This document shows positions 44,926 to 54,624 of a stretch of DNA of 64,000 nt, in pieces. The position numbers and the translations under genes are program-made. Source of the DNA: Pleurocapsa sp. PCC 7319 (GTDB lineage: Bacteria > Cyanobacteriota > Cyanobacteriia > Cyanobacteriales > Xenococcaceae); assembly GCF_000332195.1 (NCBI RefSeq), contig NZ_KB235922.1, positions 4,933,322 to 4,997,321 of the forward strand, written 5' to 3'. The stretch's first letter is position 1. Each line of letters opens with the position of its first letter. Below the pieces are notes generated by a model. That model was not told the DNA's origin and searched no databases. It worked only from the letters and a program-made list of their open reading frames with translations.

Positions 44926-45786
44926 CTAATTCTGCTCCATATCTAGCAAACGAGGATAAGCCAGCTTATATTTAGCAAACGCTTTTTTAGCTTTATTGGT
45001 TAAGTCAGTTTGATAGGTAAATTCATCTCGTGCATCCAAGGGGTAGCTTTTGAGCTTAAAATGAGTCCCATAAGGTGTTTCTGCCATAGCTACAACAATA
45101 GGAAGTTCTAATTGTGTATATCTGCTAGTATGGGCTGCTCGATATAAAATTTTAGTGACTAGCTCTGTATCTACTTCATGAGCAAAGTAAAATTCAGTAA
45201 TCACCTGTGCTTCTAATTCTCCTGCATTGGAGTTAGAAATAGATTCCGTCCAAATTTTACTGTGGGGAACGGTTACAGTATTGTCACTAGGGGTTTGAAG
45301 ACGAATTCCTCGCAGTCCATAACGGACTACCTCTCCATAATCTTCGCCTATTTTAATGCGATCGCCCACTCGATAAGAACCTTCAAAAATACCCACGATA
45401 CCTGCAATAATCGAACTGGCATAATCTTTAAAAGCAAATCCCAAAGCTACTGCTGCCGCACCTGTTACGGCAATGATGTTCTCTCGCGACAAATTAAGAA
45501 ATAAATTCATCAAAGTTATGACAGTAGTACCAAGTGCTACCGTCCTTAAAACAGGAATGAATTGCTTAACCTGCAATCGCCATTCCCTAGCAATTCTTTC
45601 AGAAACCCAAATAATTAACCAATCAATTATTCTCAAAGAGACATAGCAGAGTAATACAATTAATATTGCCTGGGTAACTTTCCAGGTAGTAATTTTGCTC
45701 AAAAGTTGCTTTGTTTCTTCGGCAGTTTCTTGAGCCGCATCCCCAGCAGATTGAGCTAAGACATACCAATTAAAATATAAAGCCAT
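44926..45786 (-). CDS. MscS-family mechanosensitive channel
   Basis: 286 residues. Three membrane helices are followed by the pore helix NIIAVTGAAAVALGFAFKDY with the Ala/Gly pattern of MscS TM3. Then comes the beta domain (YRVGDRIKIGEDYGEVVRYG and TVTVPHSKIW) and the C-terminal cage-type domain. It releases osmolytes on tension. The first Met (MALYFNWYVLAQ) is near a possible signal-like segment. The upstream gene ends 2 bases before its start, so the two proteins are very likely made together. Confidence 0.87.
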   Translation of the reverse strand: MALYFNWYVLAQSAGDAAQETAEETKQLLSKITTWKVTQAILIVLLCYVSLRIIDWLIIWVSERIAREWRLQVKQFIPVLRTVALGTTVITLMNLFLNLSRENIIAVTGAAAVALGFAFKDYASSIIAGIVGIFEGSYRVGDRIKIGEDYGEVVRYGLRGIRLQTPSDNTVTVPHSKIWTESISNSNAGELEAQVITEFYFAHEVDTELVTKILYRAAHTSRYTQLELPIVVAMAETPYGTHFKLKSYPLDARDEFTYQTDLTNKAKKAFAKYKLAYPRLLDMEQN

Positions 45787-45788
45787 AA

Positions 45789-46946
45789 TTAAAGAATAAA
45801 GTTGTTGTTGATTAGTTCCTGCTTTAGTTTGGGATAGTAAATAGGATTAATTTTAAGGATCTCGTCGAACTCTTTGACTAAACCTTCTCCGCGCAGAAAT
45901 TTAATTTGCTTTCTTACTTTCGATTCTTTGTCACCAATACTATGTGCCAAAGTAGATAGGGTTATATCTCCGTGAAGTAACAAAAAATATAAGAGATAAT
46001 GATGCGCTGATTCTAATTCAGGCAAATTAGGTAATTCTGGGCTTTCAACAGTCAAAAAACCTTGCTTTTGCTCGTTTTCATCATCGGGAAGTTGATAGTT
46101 AACGGAAGCTAAAAAAGCTTGTAGGGCAATTACGCTAATCCCTCTAGAAATTGAGGCTAAATCTTCAAAGTAGATAGTCTCGGCATCTTTATCTCCTTCT
46201 AAAATTTGTGATTCAAACCGTGGATCGGCAAAGGTAATATTTAATTCCGATGTGATTGGTTTGAGCCACTCTCGCAAACTGTCGCTTTTTATTTCAGGTA
46301 GACGACAAACTCGACCACAATCGGCTTCTAGATCGGAGATAGAATTTAGATAGTCCCAAGAGACTTTACCTGTGGCGATAATCCAAAACCGAGAAGAGTC
46401 ATGCAATAGCATTTTTTGCAAATAGTCGATACCATCCAAACCATCCATCGAGCGCAAAAAACACCAGCTAAGATTGGGAATAACCATTACCTCTGGCTGT
46501 TGTCGAGCAATATCTCCTGCTTCTCGTTTCAAATACTGCTGGAGTTTTAATTCAATCGAATCAACGTCTGCTGGTCGCTCGTTCCAGGGTAAAATCTTAA
46601 CCGATACCTGCTTTTGGGTTGACCAGTTTTCGAGAATTGTAATGATAATGCGCGAGACGACCATTACAGGGCTGGTGAGGATGACAATAGAGTTTTCTGC
46701 ACGTTGAGGATGAGCGCGCCATTTTTCAAACGCTTCATCGATAGAAGTACGAATTACCTCAGTGTCGGCTGGATTATCGGCTAGCTGGTTAGTTAATGCA
46801 ATTAACTTTTCTCTGAGAGATGACGGTAACTCGACTAAAGATCTTGTCGGTTCTTGTAATTGATTACGGTCTTTGGTATACCAAGAGAAGACAAAGCTAC
46901 GACTTTCAAAAATCCAAGTTTTAAAACGTTTGAGTATCGTAGACAT
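45789..46946 (-). CDS. NTPase-like/winged-helix protein coupled to MscS (unrecognised family)
   Basis: 385 residues. The layout looks like a P-loop NTPase: SIVILTSPVMVVSRIIITIL at the first strand, EVMVIPNLSWCFLRSMDGLD, then SSRFWIIATGKVSWDYLNSI. But the Walker A G-x4-GK(S/T) is absent; the first loop reads TSPVMVVSR. The C-terminus (about 310-385) is a winged-helix-like domain (ITLSTLAHSIGDKESKVRKQ, then IKFLRGEGLVKEF). I do not recognise a named family. Position 2 bases upstream of mscS suggests regulation or assembly of that channel. Confidence 0.6.
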   Translation of the reverse strand: MSTILKRFKTWIFESRSFVFSWYTKDRNQLQEPTRSLVELPSSLREKLIALTNQLADNPADTEVIRTSIDEAFEKWRAHPQRAENSIVILTSPVMVVSRIIITILENWSTQKQVSVKILPWNERPADVDSIELKLQQYLKREAGDIARQQPEVMVIPNLSWCFLRSMDGLDGIDYLQKMLLHDSSRFWIIATGKVSWDYLNSISDLEADCGRVCRLPEIKSDSLREWLKPITSELNITFADPRFESQILEGDKDAETIYFEDLASISRGISVIALQAFLASVNYQLPDDENEQKQGFLTVESPELPNLPELESAHHYLLYFLLLHGDITLSTLAHSIGDKESKVRKQIKFLRGEGLVKEFDEILKINPIYYPKLKQELINNNFIL

Positions 46947-47001
46947 TGTGATTGCAGCAGAATTGTTAACAACAAATGTAGTGAGACCACTAGATGCTAA
47001 T

Positions 47002-47667
47002 TTACAGGATTACGTTAATTTTATTCCAGACATCATCGTTAAATTCTTCAAGAGATTTGAGAATAACATCGGTGATCGCAAATTTAGGATTATCGTATTC
47101 TAACGGTTCTGGTATGGCGATACACTTCATTTGGGCAGCTTTGGCAGCTAAGACCCCATTTAAAGAATCTTCTATGGCAAGACACTCCTGAGGCAAAACA
47201 TTTAATTTATTAGCAGTGGTTAAATATACCCCAGGATGAGGTTTACCTAAAACTTCTGACTCCGCTGAATAGACCTCTTCAAAAGCATTAATGAGATTGA
47301 GTTTGTGTAGTGCAGCCTGAATAATTTTTGAGTAGGAGGAGGAAGCCAGAGCAATTTTCACTTGTTTTTGTCTGGTAAAAGACACGGCATAATCTACACC
47401 TTTAAGTGGCTTCCCTTTAGTATGAATTAGCTCAATCAACTTAGCAACAATTAACTGCTCAACTTTTTCCGGCGAAAGATTAGCCCAAGGTAACTTTTGA
47501 TACCAATAATCTACCACCTCGTCTATTCTCAAGCCTTTGGTTTGCAAACAGAGTTCAGGAGTGAGCATAATATTGATTTGTTTAAAGATTTCTATTTCTG
47601 CCTCTTGCCACAGAGGCTCAGAATCTATTAGCAAGCCATCCATGTCGAAAATTACTGCTTTGATCAC
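47002..47667 (-). CDS. HAD-family phosphatase (HxpB/YniC-like)
   Basis: 221 residues, HAD subfamily IA. Motif I is FDMDGLLIDSEP (Asp9 and Asp11-type nucleophiles), and the helical cap contains LCLQTKGLRIDEVVDYWYQK. Motif II is ALASSSYSK, followed by VLGKPHPGVYL with the Lys, and AIEDSLNGVLAAKAAQMKCI (motif IV). Similar enzymes act on sugar phosphates such as 2-deoxyglucose-6-phosphate. It is the first gene of a run followed by the NTPase-like gene (55 bases) and mscS. Confidence 0.88.
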   Translation of the reverse strand: MIKAVIFDMDGLLIDSEPLWQEAEIEIFKQINIMLTPELCLQTKGLRIDEVVDYWYQKLPWANLSPEKVEQLIVAKLIELIHTKGKPLKGVDYAVSFTRQKQVKIALASSSYSKIIQAALHKLNLINAFEEVYSAESEVLGKPHPGVYLTTANKLNVLPQECLAIEDSLNGVLAAKAAQMKCIAIPEPLEYDNPKFAITDVILKSLEEFNDDVWNKINVIL

Positions 47668-47774
47668 TACTCTATAAAGTTTAAATTGAGGGGCGAATCT
47701 TATGACTCTGAACTAACCTATAACATATAACTCCGAACTTTTTTAGCATTCATCATTCCAGAATTGGCAGACTA

Positions 47775-48332
47775 CTACCTATCAAAATCTTGGGGGATAA
47801 AAGAATAAACTATTGCATCATGGAATTTACTATGGATTAATAGTCTATTTCTGCTTACTCCTTCCTTAAAAGCTCCCGATCTTACGGCAACTTTCTGGCT
47901 AGAAAAATTTTCTACTGAAGCTACGATTTCGATGCGTTTTAGCTGCAATTCTTGGATGCCAAATTGAACTAATAGCTTAGTCGCTTCAGTAGCGTAACCT
48001 TTCCCTGTAGCTCCAGTTTTCAACCAGTAGCCTAAATTACCAGACCAAGGTAATGATCTAATACCTATTCCACAACCACCAACTATTGCACCTTGGCGAT
48101 CTCGAATACTAAAGCCGAACTCTTTTCCCTCATCCCAACGCTGAGGTCTTGTTTTTAACCATTCCTCAGTTTCAGTAATCGTGTAATTAGGATGACACCA
48201 AGGTAGCCAGGGATAGACACGATCTATGGAGACCCTAATTGCTTCAAATAGCTGGTGAAGATCTTCTACGGTGTATTTTTGCAAAACAACTAAATCAGAT
48301 TGAAGGCGATTGGATTTCATTATTAAGACCAT
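47775..48332 (-). CDS. GNAT acetyltransferase, RimJ/RimL-like
   Basis: 185 residues from ATG 48332 (an ATG at 48320 is also possible). GNAT core signatures are FGFSIRDRQGAIVGGCGIGI, LGYWLKTGATGKGYATEATK (the acetyl-CoA site) and ENFSSQKVAVRSGAFKEG. It transfers an acetyl group to an amine such as a ribosomal protein or an antibiotic-like substrate; the target is unknown. The surrounding intergenic DNA holds a dispersed repeat (48381-48441) on its upstream side. Confidence 0.85.
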   Translation of the reverse strand: MVLIMKSNRLQSDLVVLQKYTVEDLHQLFEAIRVSIDRVYPWLPWCHPNYTITETEEWLKTRPQRWDEGKEFGFSIRDRQGAIVGGCGIGIRSLPWSGNLGYWLKTGATGKGYATEATKLLVQFGIQELQLKRIEIVASVENFSSQKVAVRSGAFKEGVSRNRLLIHSKFHDAIVYSFIPQDFDR

Positions 48333-48380
48333 CGCGTTTTCAATGAATTTAGATCAATTGCTATAGCGATACGGACTTAC

Positions 48381-48441
48381 ATTAGGACACTCATTACTCA
48401 TTACTCATTACTTACGAGTAATCAAATAAACTTATCCTAAT
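48381..48441. repeat. Dispersed palindromic repeat, copy 2 (inverted)
   Basis: attaggaca at 48381 and tatcctaat at 48433 flank about 43 bases, with tcattac heptamers inside. It is the reverse complement of the region at 19566-19633, including shared flanks (gtccgtat, gctata, tttatttgatt). One end base differs between arms. Confidence 0.6.
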
Positions 48442-48463
48442 ATAACTTTGTACGGCTAAATTC

Positions 48464-49408
48464 CTATCCGCCACAAGTAAATACCATACCGAGCAACTGG
48501 TGAGTAATAGGCAAAGTATCAATAATCATGGCAACACATAAAAGCATCATGTAAAAGATGGAATACTTAAACATTCCCCGGGCTAGTTGATTGTTGGTTG
48601 GATCTTGCTTTAATTCCCAGGCTTTGTAAAGAAACTTATAACCAAGATAAAGAGCGATCGCACCATAGACTATGCCTAAGTTTCCCAGAGGATACATCAG
48701 TAATAAGCTACAGGGTACTACCAGCCAAGTATAGATCCAGATTTGCTGGACAGTTATTTCTTCTCCTTTAACCACAGGTAGCATGGGTATTCCTACTTCA
48801 GCATAATCATCTTTAATCATTAGTGCTAAAGCCCAGAAGTGGGGAGGAGTCCAGAGAAAGATAATGGCAAATAATAACCAAGGAATAATATTTAGATCTC
48901 CAGTTACCGCGGCCCAACCAACTAAAGGGGGAATCGATCCTGCTGCACCACCAATCACAATATTCTGGGTCGAATAACGTTTCAGCCAATGAGTATACAC
49001 CAACATATAAAAGACAATACCCGACATTGCTAGCAGCGCGGACAGTAAATTAGCAAACAAGGTTAATAAAGAAAAAGATAATACCCCTAAAACAACAGCA
49101 AAAATCAAGGCGTGACGGGGTTGTACTTTACCTGAGGGGATCGGACGTTTACGAGTCCGGATCATAGTGTAGTCAATATCTTGATCGTAAATGCAGTTGA
49201 ATACTTGAGCTGAAGCTGCCGCTAATGTTCCTCCAAGTAAAGTGATTAACAGCAAAAAGGGATCTACTCTCCCTTGAGAGGCGATCCACATCGACGCAGC
49301 AGTGGTAATCAACAGCAACGGAATAATTCTTGGCTTGGTTAACTGATAATAGCTTTTGATTATTTCAGCCAAGTTTTGATTGCGCTGGGTGATACTTGTC
49401 CCTGTCAT
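48464..49408 (-). CDS. ctaB: Protohaem IX farnesyltransferase (haem O synthase)
   Basis: 314 residues from ATG 49408; the frame is open to 49534 but the upstream 42 residues look like non-family text and aggaag lies 9 bases before 49408. Signatures are [36 protein letters not shown] (the polyprenyl-diphosphate site) and [13 protein letters not shown]. About nine membrane segments. It converts haem B to haem O. It lies downstream of ctaA with a MITE-like element in between, and next to the cox genes that use haem A. Confidence 0.93.
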   Translation of the reverse strand: MTGTSITQRNQNLAEIIKSYYQLTKPRIIPLLLITTAASMWIASQGRVDPFLLLITLLGGTLAAASAQVFNCIYDQDIDYTMIRTRKRPIPSGKVQPRHALIFAVVLGVLSFSLLTLFANLLSALLAMSGIVFYMLVYTHWLKRYSTQNIVIGGAAGSIPPLVGWAAVTGDLNIIPWLLFAIIFLWTPPHFWALALMIKDDYAEVGIPMLPVVKGEEITVQQIWIYTWLVVPCSLLLMYPLGNLGIVYGAIALYLGYKFLYKAWELKQDPTNNQLARGMFKYSIFYMMLLCVAMIIDTLPITHQLLGMVFTCGG

Positions 49409-49443
49409 TATAATTCTTCCTAAAATTTGTGTTTTTTTATTTA

Positions 49444-49537
49444 CTGATGTTACGCAGCTCAATGAGATTTCAGTAGTTTCAGTAATTATTTGAGGACGAA
49501 ATATTATGGGTTTCAGTCCTGACGTACGTAACATCAG
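49444..49537. mobile_element. MITE-like element with terminal inverted repeats and target duplication
   Basis: A 94-base segment bounded by perfect 11-bp inverted ends ctgatgttacg/cgtaacatcag (49444-49454, 49527-49537). It is flanked by a 7-base direct repeat TTATTTA (49437-49443, 49538-49544). Non-coding. It is a sign of a miniature inverted-repeat transposon inserted between ctaA and ctaB. The parent transposase is not in the window. Confidence 0.72.
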
Positions 49538-49567
49538 TTATTTAGAGTGCTGTTGCCGAACTAATAA

Positions 49568-50491
49568 CTAAATGATCGATGTTTGATTTTTGTGATCCCG
49601 TATAGCTAAAACTGTAAAAGCCACTAGTACTCCTAATAAACTCGCTCCTACTGCTTGATGAGTAACGGTCAACGGTTCTACTTGTAGATGTAATTTAAAG
49701 GTGGCAATACCAAGTAGAATTTGTAGACTAATTAATACTGCGGCTACGTTAGCTAAGACCCGAAGACTTTTATGTAAGCCAGCAGTTTTCCAAGCAAACC
49801 AGACTACGGCAATAGTTGCTAAAGTTGGGGGGACGACTCCTAAAATATGAGCATTCATCACACTACATAGCTGTGAACCAGCAAAACACTGATGTAACGC
49901 CCAACGAGAGCCAACTAATCCGCCTATAATGCTTTGAAAATAAACTAGAAATGTCGCACTTAAGCCCAGCCAGCGAAGCTTTCCTGCCGCTCTGGTTCCC
50001 TGGTATGGTAGTAATGCTGTACCAATTATGATTAGGGTAGTAAAAAACAATAGTGCTGTGCCTAAATGCGCCGTAACAATATCAAAACGTAATAGCTGGG
50101 TTACGGTAAGTCCTCCTAAGATGCCTTGGAAAACAATCAGGAATAAGGCAAAGATCGCAGCCCAAGGGAGCCATTTTGGCAATACTTGACGATACCACCA
50201 AGTTAGACCAGATAAAGCGATCGCACTAAAGCCAATTAGAGCAGCGTCTAAGCGATGAAACCATTCGAGAAATACTTGGAGATTCATCTGTCGGCTAGGT
50301 ACTAATTGACCATAACACAATGGCCAATCTGGACAGGCCAACCCGGCATTCATTACCCTGGTGGCACTTCCTACCGCCATTAAAAGTAAAGTGGCGATCG
50401 CCATTTTCCAGACTAGACGACGAATCCAAACCTGGGGCTGTGATGTTTCTTGGATACTGTTGATTTGCGGTTGAAAGACTGATTCGGTCAT
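49568..50491 (-). CDS. ctaA: Haem A synthase
   Basis: 307 residues, about eight membrane helices. The N-terminal half carries MAVGSATRVMNAGLACPDWP and FLEWFHRLDAALIGFSAIAL (His ligand). HLGTALLFFTTL follows, and the C-terminal half has QALLVTHQAVGAS-like text. The AGLACPDWPLCYG segment is diagnostic of CtaA. It oxidises haem O to haem A. Transcribed away from coxB across a 492-base gap and followed by ctaB. Confidence 0.92.
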   Translation of the reverse strand: MTESVFQPQINSIQETSQPQVWIRRLVWKMAIATLLLMAVGSATRVMNAGLACPDWPLCYGQLVPSRQMNLQVFLEWFHRLDAALIGFSAIALSGLTWWYRQVLPKWLPWAAIFALFLIVFQGILGGLTVTQLLRFDIVTAHLGTALLFFTTLIIIGTALLPYQGTRAAGKLRWLGLSATFLVYFQSIIGGLVGSRWALHQCFAGSQLCSVMNAHILGVVPPTLATIAVVWFAWKTAGLHKSLRVLANVAAVLISLQILLGIATFKLHLQVEPLTVTHQAVGASLLGVLVAFTVLAIRDHKNQTSII

Positions 50492-50983
50492 AGCACACTC
50501 GATTGAGATAAAACTTTACCAAAAGTAATAGTTATTGCTTATATTTTTAACTTCTGATTAGATTTCTAATTTTTCGGTTTTCTCTTATCCTACTCTAGCC
50601 AGCTTTTTCTAATAGTTTGATCTTTTTAGATATTCTTCAGATTGAGTCAAGATATACTCTATAAAACTTAAAATTCATAAAGAAAAAATTAAATTTAAAA
50701 GCAAATATCAAATTTATCGATTAAGTCTACATTTCAAGGATTGACAGATCCCGAAAAAAAACTAAAGAATTAGGTTTAGCAGTAATAACTTTAGCTTCTT
50801 AGCTGATTTATCACCTAGTAATTTGTTTTAATCTAAATAAGTGAACAAAATATAATTTTGTAGTTGAAATTCTCGTAATTATTCCCTCAACAAAAATTGT
50901 TTGTAAATAATAAATTAGAAACAAAGAGCAGATAGTGGTTTTTTTAAGCCGCTGATGCCGAAAACACTCACTCAATCCTTACC
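50492..50983. other. 492-base divergent promoter region, ctaA/coxB
   Basis: AT-rich (about 70 % by eye). It holds the outward promoters of the ctaA-ctaB and coxBAC units. I saw no clear operator dyad, repeat or RNA gene, although long A and T runs recur. Confidence 0.45.
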
Positions 50984-51946
50984 GTGAATATTCCCAGCAA
51001 TATAATTACCCTCATAGCCGGCGTAGCACTGACTTTAATCAGTCTATGGTACGGTCAAAATCATGGACTAATGCCCTTCGCTGCATCTAATGATGCGGGA
51101 GAGGTAGACGAGTTGTTCAACTTTATGATGACCATTGCCACTGGTCTATTTCTGATAGTAGAAGGAGTTTTGGTCTACTCTCTATTTAAATTTCGCCGTC
51201 GAAAAGATGACTTTACTGATGGACCTCCAGTTGAAGGCAATGTACCTTTAGAAATTTTCTGGACTGCTATTCCTACTGTGATTGTCTTTATTTTAGCTAT
51301 CTACAGTTTTGAAATTTACAATCGCATGGGAGGCTTAGACCCAATGGTATCAGGAGATTCTGGTCCCATGATCGCCCATGCTAATCAGCACTCGGAATTA
51401 GTAGCATTAGACTCTAATCGGCAAAACATAGCTTTGGGACTGGGTGTTTCACCAGGCTCAGAACAGGGTATAGATCCTTTGCAAGTAAAAGTTAATGGCA
51501 TTCAGTATGCTTGGATTTTTACTTATCCTGATAGCGGAGTGATTTCAGGGGAAATACACGTTCCAGTTAATCGTCCTGTGGCTCTAAATATGACCGCAGG
51601 AGACGTGATTCACGCTTTCTGGCTACCTCAATTTCGGATCAAACAAGATGTAATCCCTGGTAGAGAAACTAGTTTGGTCTTTACTCCCAATAAAGTCGGT
51701 CAATATCCCGTAATCTGCGCTGAATTATGTGGTGCATATCATGGCGGAATGAAAACGCAGCTTTACGTTCAAAGCGAAGAAGATTATCAACAATGGGTTC
51801 AGGACAATACTTTTGCTATGAAAGAAGATATAGATGAATCTTCCGTTGCAGTTAATCCTGCTGCTAGTTCCGATCAAGAATTTTTAGCCCCTTATGCCGA
51901 TGACCTTGGGGTTGATGCCGATTCTTTAGCTCAATTGCAACCTTGA
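50984..51946 (+). CDS. ctaC: Cytochrome c oxidase subunit II
   Basis: 320 residues; GTG start at 50984. Two membrane helices (about 3-25 and 50-75, then 94-115) precede the cupredoxin domain. The CuA motif C-A-E-L-C-G-x3-H-x3-M (CAELCGAYHGGM) is intact. The C-terminal extension past it is acidic. It takes electrons from cytochrome c6 or plastocyanin. First gene of coxBAC, 42 bases before ctaD; no ribosome site is seen near the GTG. The ctaA/ctaB genes next door make its oxidase's haem A. Confidence 0.95.
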   Translation: MNIPSNIITLIAGVALTLISLWYGQNHGLMPFAASNDAGEVDELFNFMMTIATGLFLIVEGVLVYSLFKFRRRKDDFTDGPPVEGNVPLEIFWTAIPTVIVFILAIYSFEIYNRMGGLDPMVSGDSGPMIAHANQHSELVALDSNRQNIALGLGVSPGSEQGIDPLQVKVNGIQYAWIFTYPDSGVISGEIHVPVNRPVALNMTAGDVIHAFWLPQFRIKQDVIPGRETSLVFTPNKVGQYPVICAELCGAYHGGMKTQLYVQSEEDYQQWVQDNTFAMKEDIDESSVAVNPAASSDQEFLAPYADDLGVDADSLAQLQP

Positions 51947-51988
51947 AAAGCTATTAGCTGATTAATATCAATCAGATTTTCAAATTAT

Positions 51989-53677
51989 ATGAGTACAACA
52001 ATCGAAAAAAAAGTCCCGGCTGTATCTGACGGGCATCAAAAACATCCTGAAAGGAAGTGGCAGGACTACTTTGGCTTTAGTACCGACCATAAAGTGATCG
52101 CTATTCAATACTTAACTACTTCTTTCATTTTCTACTTTATCGGTGGCGCATTAGCTGAAGTGATGCGAACTGAGCTTGCTACTCCTGACCCTGATTTTAT
52201 TCAGCCCGATTTTTATAATCAGGCGATGACCATGCACGGGTCAATTATGTTGTTTCTGTGGATTATTCCTGCGGGAGCAGCTTTTGCCAACTTTTTAATT
52301 CCCCTTATGATTGGGGCAGAAGATATGGCTTTTCCCCGTCTCAATGGGGTGGCATTTTGGATGATTCCTCCTGGAGGTATTTTCTTTCTCAGTAGCTTTT
52401 TTGTCGAGTCTGGGACAGCCCAAGCTGGCTGGACTTCTTATCCGCCCTTGAGTTTAATGACTGGCACCTGGGGAGAAGAAATTTGGATTCTCAGCGTATT
52501 ACTTTTGGGGACATCTTCTCTTTTGGGAGCAATTAACTTTGCCACCACTATGCTACTGATGCGGATGCCTGATATGGATATCCACAGTATGCCTCTATTT
52601 TGTTGGTCCATGCTAGCGACTTCTGCTTTGATCCTACTTGGTACCCCCGTATTGGCAGCAGCTCTAATCCTACTTTCCTTTGACTTAATTGCGGGGACGG
52701 CATTCTTCAATCCTGTGGGGGGAGGGGATCCGATAGTTTACCAGCATATGTTCTGGTTCTATTCTCATCCGGCAGTATATATTATGATTTTGCCATTTTT
52801 TGGCGCAATCTCTGATATTCTACCCGTCCATGCTCGCAAACCAATCTTTGGCTACAGAGCGATCGCCTATTCTAGCTTGGCAATTAGTTTCCTCGGTCTC
52901 ATTGTCTGGGCGCATCATATGTTCTCCAGTGGAACTCCTGGATGGCTCAGGATGTTCTTTATGGCAACCACAATGATTATTGCTGTACCTACTGGAATTA
53001 AGGTATTTAGCTGGTGTGCTACGCTTTGGGGTGGAAAACTCAGCCTCAACAGTGCCCTGTTGTTCGCCGTTGGCTTTCTCTCATCTTTCTTAATTGGTGG
53101 CTTAAGTGGCGTAATGTTGGCTGCCGTACCTTTTGATATTCATGTCCACGACACTTACTTTATTGTGGCTCATTTCCACTATGTCCTTTTTGGCGGGTCA
53201 GTGTTTGGTTTATTTGCGTCAGTTTATCATTGGTTCCCTAAGATGACAGGTCGAATGCTTAACGAAACCTGGGGGAGAATACATTTTGTGATGACCTTTA
53301 TTGGTTTTAATATTACTTTCTTACCGATGCACCCCTTAGGTTTGCAAGGGATGAACCGTCGTGTTGCTCTTTATGATCCTCAGTTTCAGACTCTAAACAT
53401 GGTTTGTACTATTGGGTCGTATATTCTGGCATTATCAACTTTTCCCTTTATCATCAATGTTGTTTGGAGTTGGCTCAAAGGTCCGAAAGCACCCCGTAAT
53501 CCCTGGCGTGCTTTAACTTTAGAATGGCAAACTGCTTCTCCACCAATCATTGAAAACTTTGAAGAGGAACCTGTCTTGTGGGCAGGACCTTATGATTATG
53601 GTATTGATACAGAAAGTATTGATGGGGATGAATCAGTAGAGGATATGTTGGCAGCAGTGACTGCCGAAGGTCAATAG
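51989..53677 (+). CDS. ctaD: Cytochrome c oxidase subunit I
   Basis: 562 residues, twelve membrane helices. Haem a and a3/CuB ligands are visible: AMTMHGSIMLFLW (His), FYSHPAVYIMILP (His-Pro with the cross-linked Tyr), AHHMFSSG (paired His) and DTYFIVAHFHYVLFG. The YSHPAVY form replaces the HPEVY Glu and marks an A2-type oxidase. It reduces O2 to water with proton pumping. Second gene of coxBAC. Confidence 0.97.
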   Translation: MSTTIEKKVPAVSDGHQKHPERKWQDYFGFSTDHKVIAIQYLTTSFIFYFIGGALAEVMRTELATPDPDFIQPDFYNQAMTMHGSIMLFLWIIPAGAAFANFLIPLMIGAEDMAFPRLNGVAFWMIPPGGIFFLSSFFVESGTAQAGWTSYPPLSLMTGTWGEEIWILSVLLLGTSSLLGAINFATTMLLMRMPDMDIHSMPLFCWSMLATSALILLGTPVLAAALILLSFDLIAGTAFFNPVGGGDPIVYQHMFWFYSHPAVYIMILPFFGAISDILPVHARKPIFGYRAIAYSSLAISFLGLIVWAHHMFSSGTPGWLRMFFMATTMIIAVPTGIKVFSWCATLWGGKLSLNSALLFAVGFLSSFLIGGLSGVMLAAVPFDIHVHDTYFIVAHFHYVLFGGSVFGLFASVYHWFPKMTGRMLNETWGRIHFVMTFIGFNITFLPMHPLGLQGMNRRVALYDPQFQTLNMVCTIGSYILALSTFPFIINVVWSWLKGPKAPRNPWRALTLEWQTASPPIIENFEEEPVLWAGPYDYGIDTESIDGDESVEDMLAAVTAEGQ

Positions 53678-53843
53678 AAAAAATTGAGGGATGAGGAAGT
53701 AAGGAATAAGTCATTCATATTGGCTCAAAAATTTCACCTTTATAAGCCTTATTCCCTCTTTTATCTCCTCTACTGACAACTTATTAGTAATAATTGACCA
53801 TTAACAATCAACAGGAACAAAATCAGTTTACTTAAATTAATTT

Positions 53844-54464
53844 ATGCAAGGTTCAACTGTAGATAATAAATCACAAATAGCGATCGCTGCCGAACAAGCT
53901 GCAGAAGGGCATCACGAACATCCCGACTTACGGATGATTGGCGTCTATGTCTTCCTACTTTCCGACAGTATGACTTTCCTAGGCTTTTTTGCGGCATTAC
54001 TTATCTATCGTGCCACTATAGCCGTCTGGCCTCCAGAAGGTACGCCAGAATTGGAATTATTAATCCCAATTATCAATACAGCAATCCTGGTATCTAGTAG
54101 CTTTGTAATGCATAAAGGACAAGCTGCTTTAAAAAATAACGATATCAAGGGTTTACAAACTTGGTTTGCGATTACCGCTTTAATGGGCGCGCTCTTCCTT
54201 GGAGGACAAGGTTATGAATATCTCCACGCCGAGTTTGGTTTAACTACTAACCTGTTTGCCAGCTGCTTCTTTGTTTTGACTGGATTTCACGGTTTGCACG
54301 TTATGACTGGAGTATTATTGATACTCTGTGTTATTTGGCGATCGCGTCAACCAGGTCATTATACTAGCTCCAGCCATTTTGGAGTAGAAGCAGCAGAGAT
54401 TTATTGGCACTTTGTCGATGTTATTTGGTTAGTGTTGTTTGTTTTGGTCTATCTGATTAATTAA
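53844..54464 (+). CDS. ctaE: Cytochrome c oxidase subunit III
   Basis: 206 residues, five membrane helices, the short form found in bacteria. Marks are FLLSDSMTFLGFFAALLIYR, FFVLTGFHGLHVMTGVLLIL and EIYWHFVDVIWLVLFVLVYL. A 166-base gap separates it from ctaD. It ends before a terminator at 54497. Confidence 0.95.
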   Translation: MQGSTVDNKSQIAIAAEQAAEGHHEHPDLRMIGVYVFLLSDSMTFLGFFAALLIYRATIAVWPPEGTPELELLIPIINTAILVSSSFVMHKGQAALKNNDIKGLQTWFAITALMGALFLGGQGYEYLHAEFGLTTNLFASCFFVLTGFHGLHVMTGVLLILCVIWRSRQPGHYTSSSHFGVEAAEIYWHFVDVIWLVLFVLVYLIN

Positions 54465-54496
54465 CATTGACGGCAACAAATTAAAGCTTGACTTTT

Positions 54497-54522
54497 TAGG
54501 GATGCAAGTATCAGCATCCCTA
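54497..54522 (+). terminator. Terminator of the coxBAC operon
   Basis: tagggatgc and gcatcccta form a perfect 9-bp stem with an 8-base loop, 32 bases past the ctaE stop. The trailing T tract is short (tatattta) but the upstream strand is T-rich too, so it may serve both strands. Confidence 0.65.
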
Positions 54523-54624
54523 TATTTATGTATTTATAATAAAACTTATTAGATAACGTCTAATTCCTGAGCCTTGGAATTTGGTTCTAAGGCTACGAGA
54601 TCGAAAATGCGACGCGGGGTGAGC

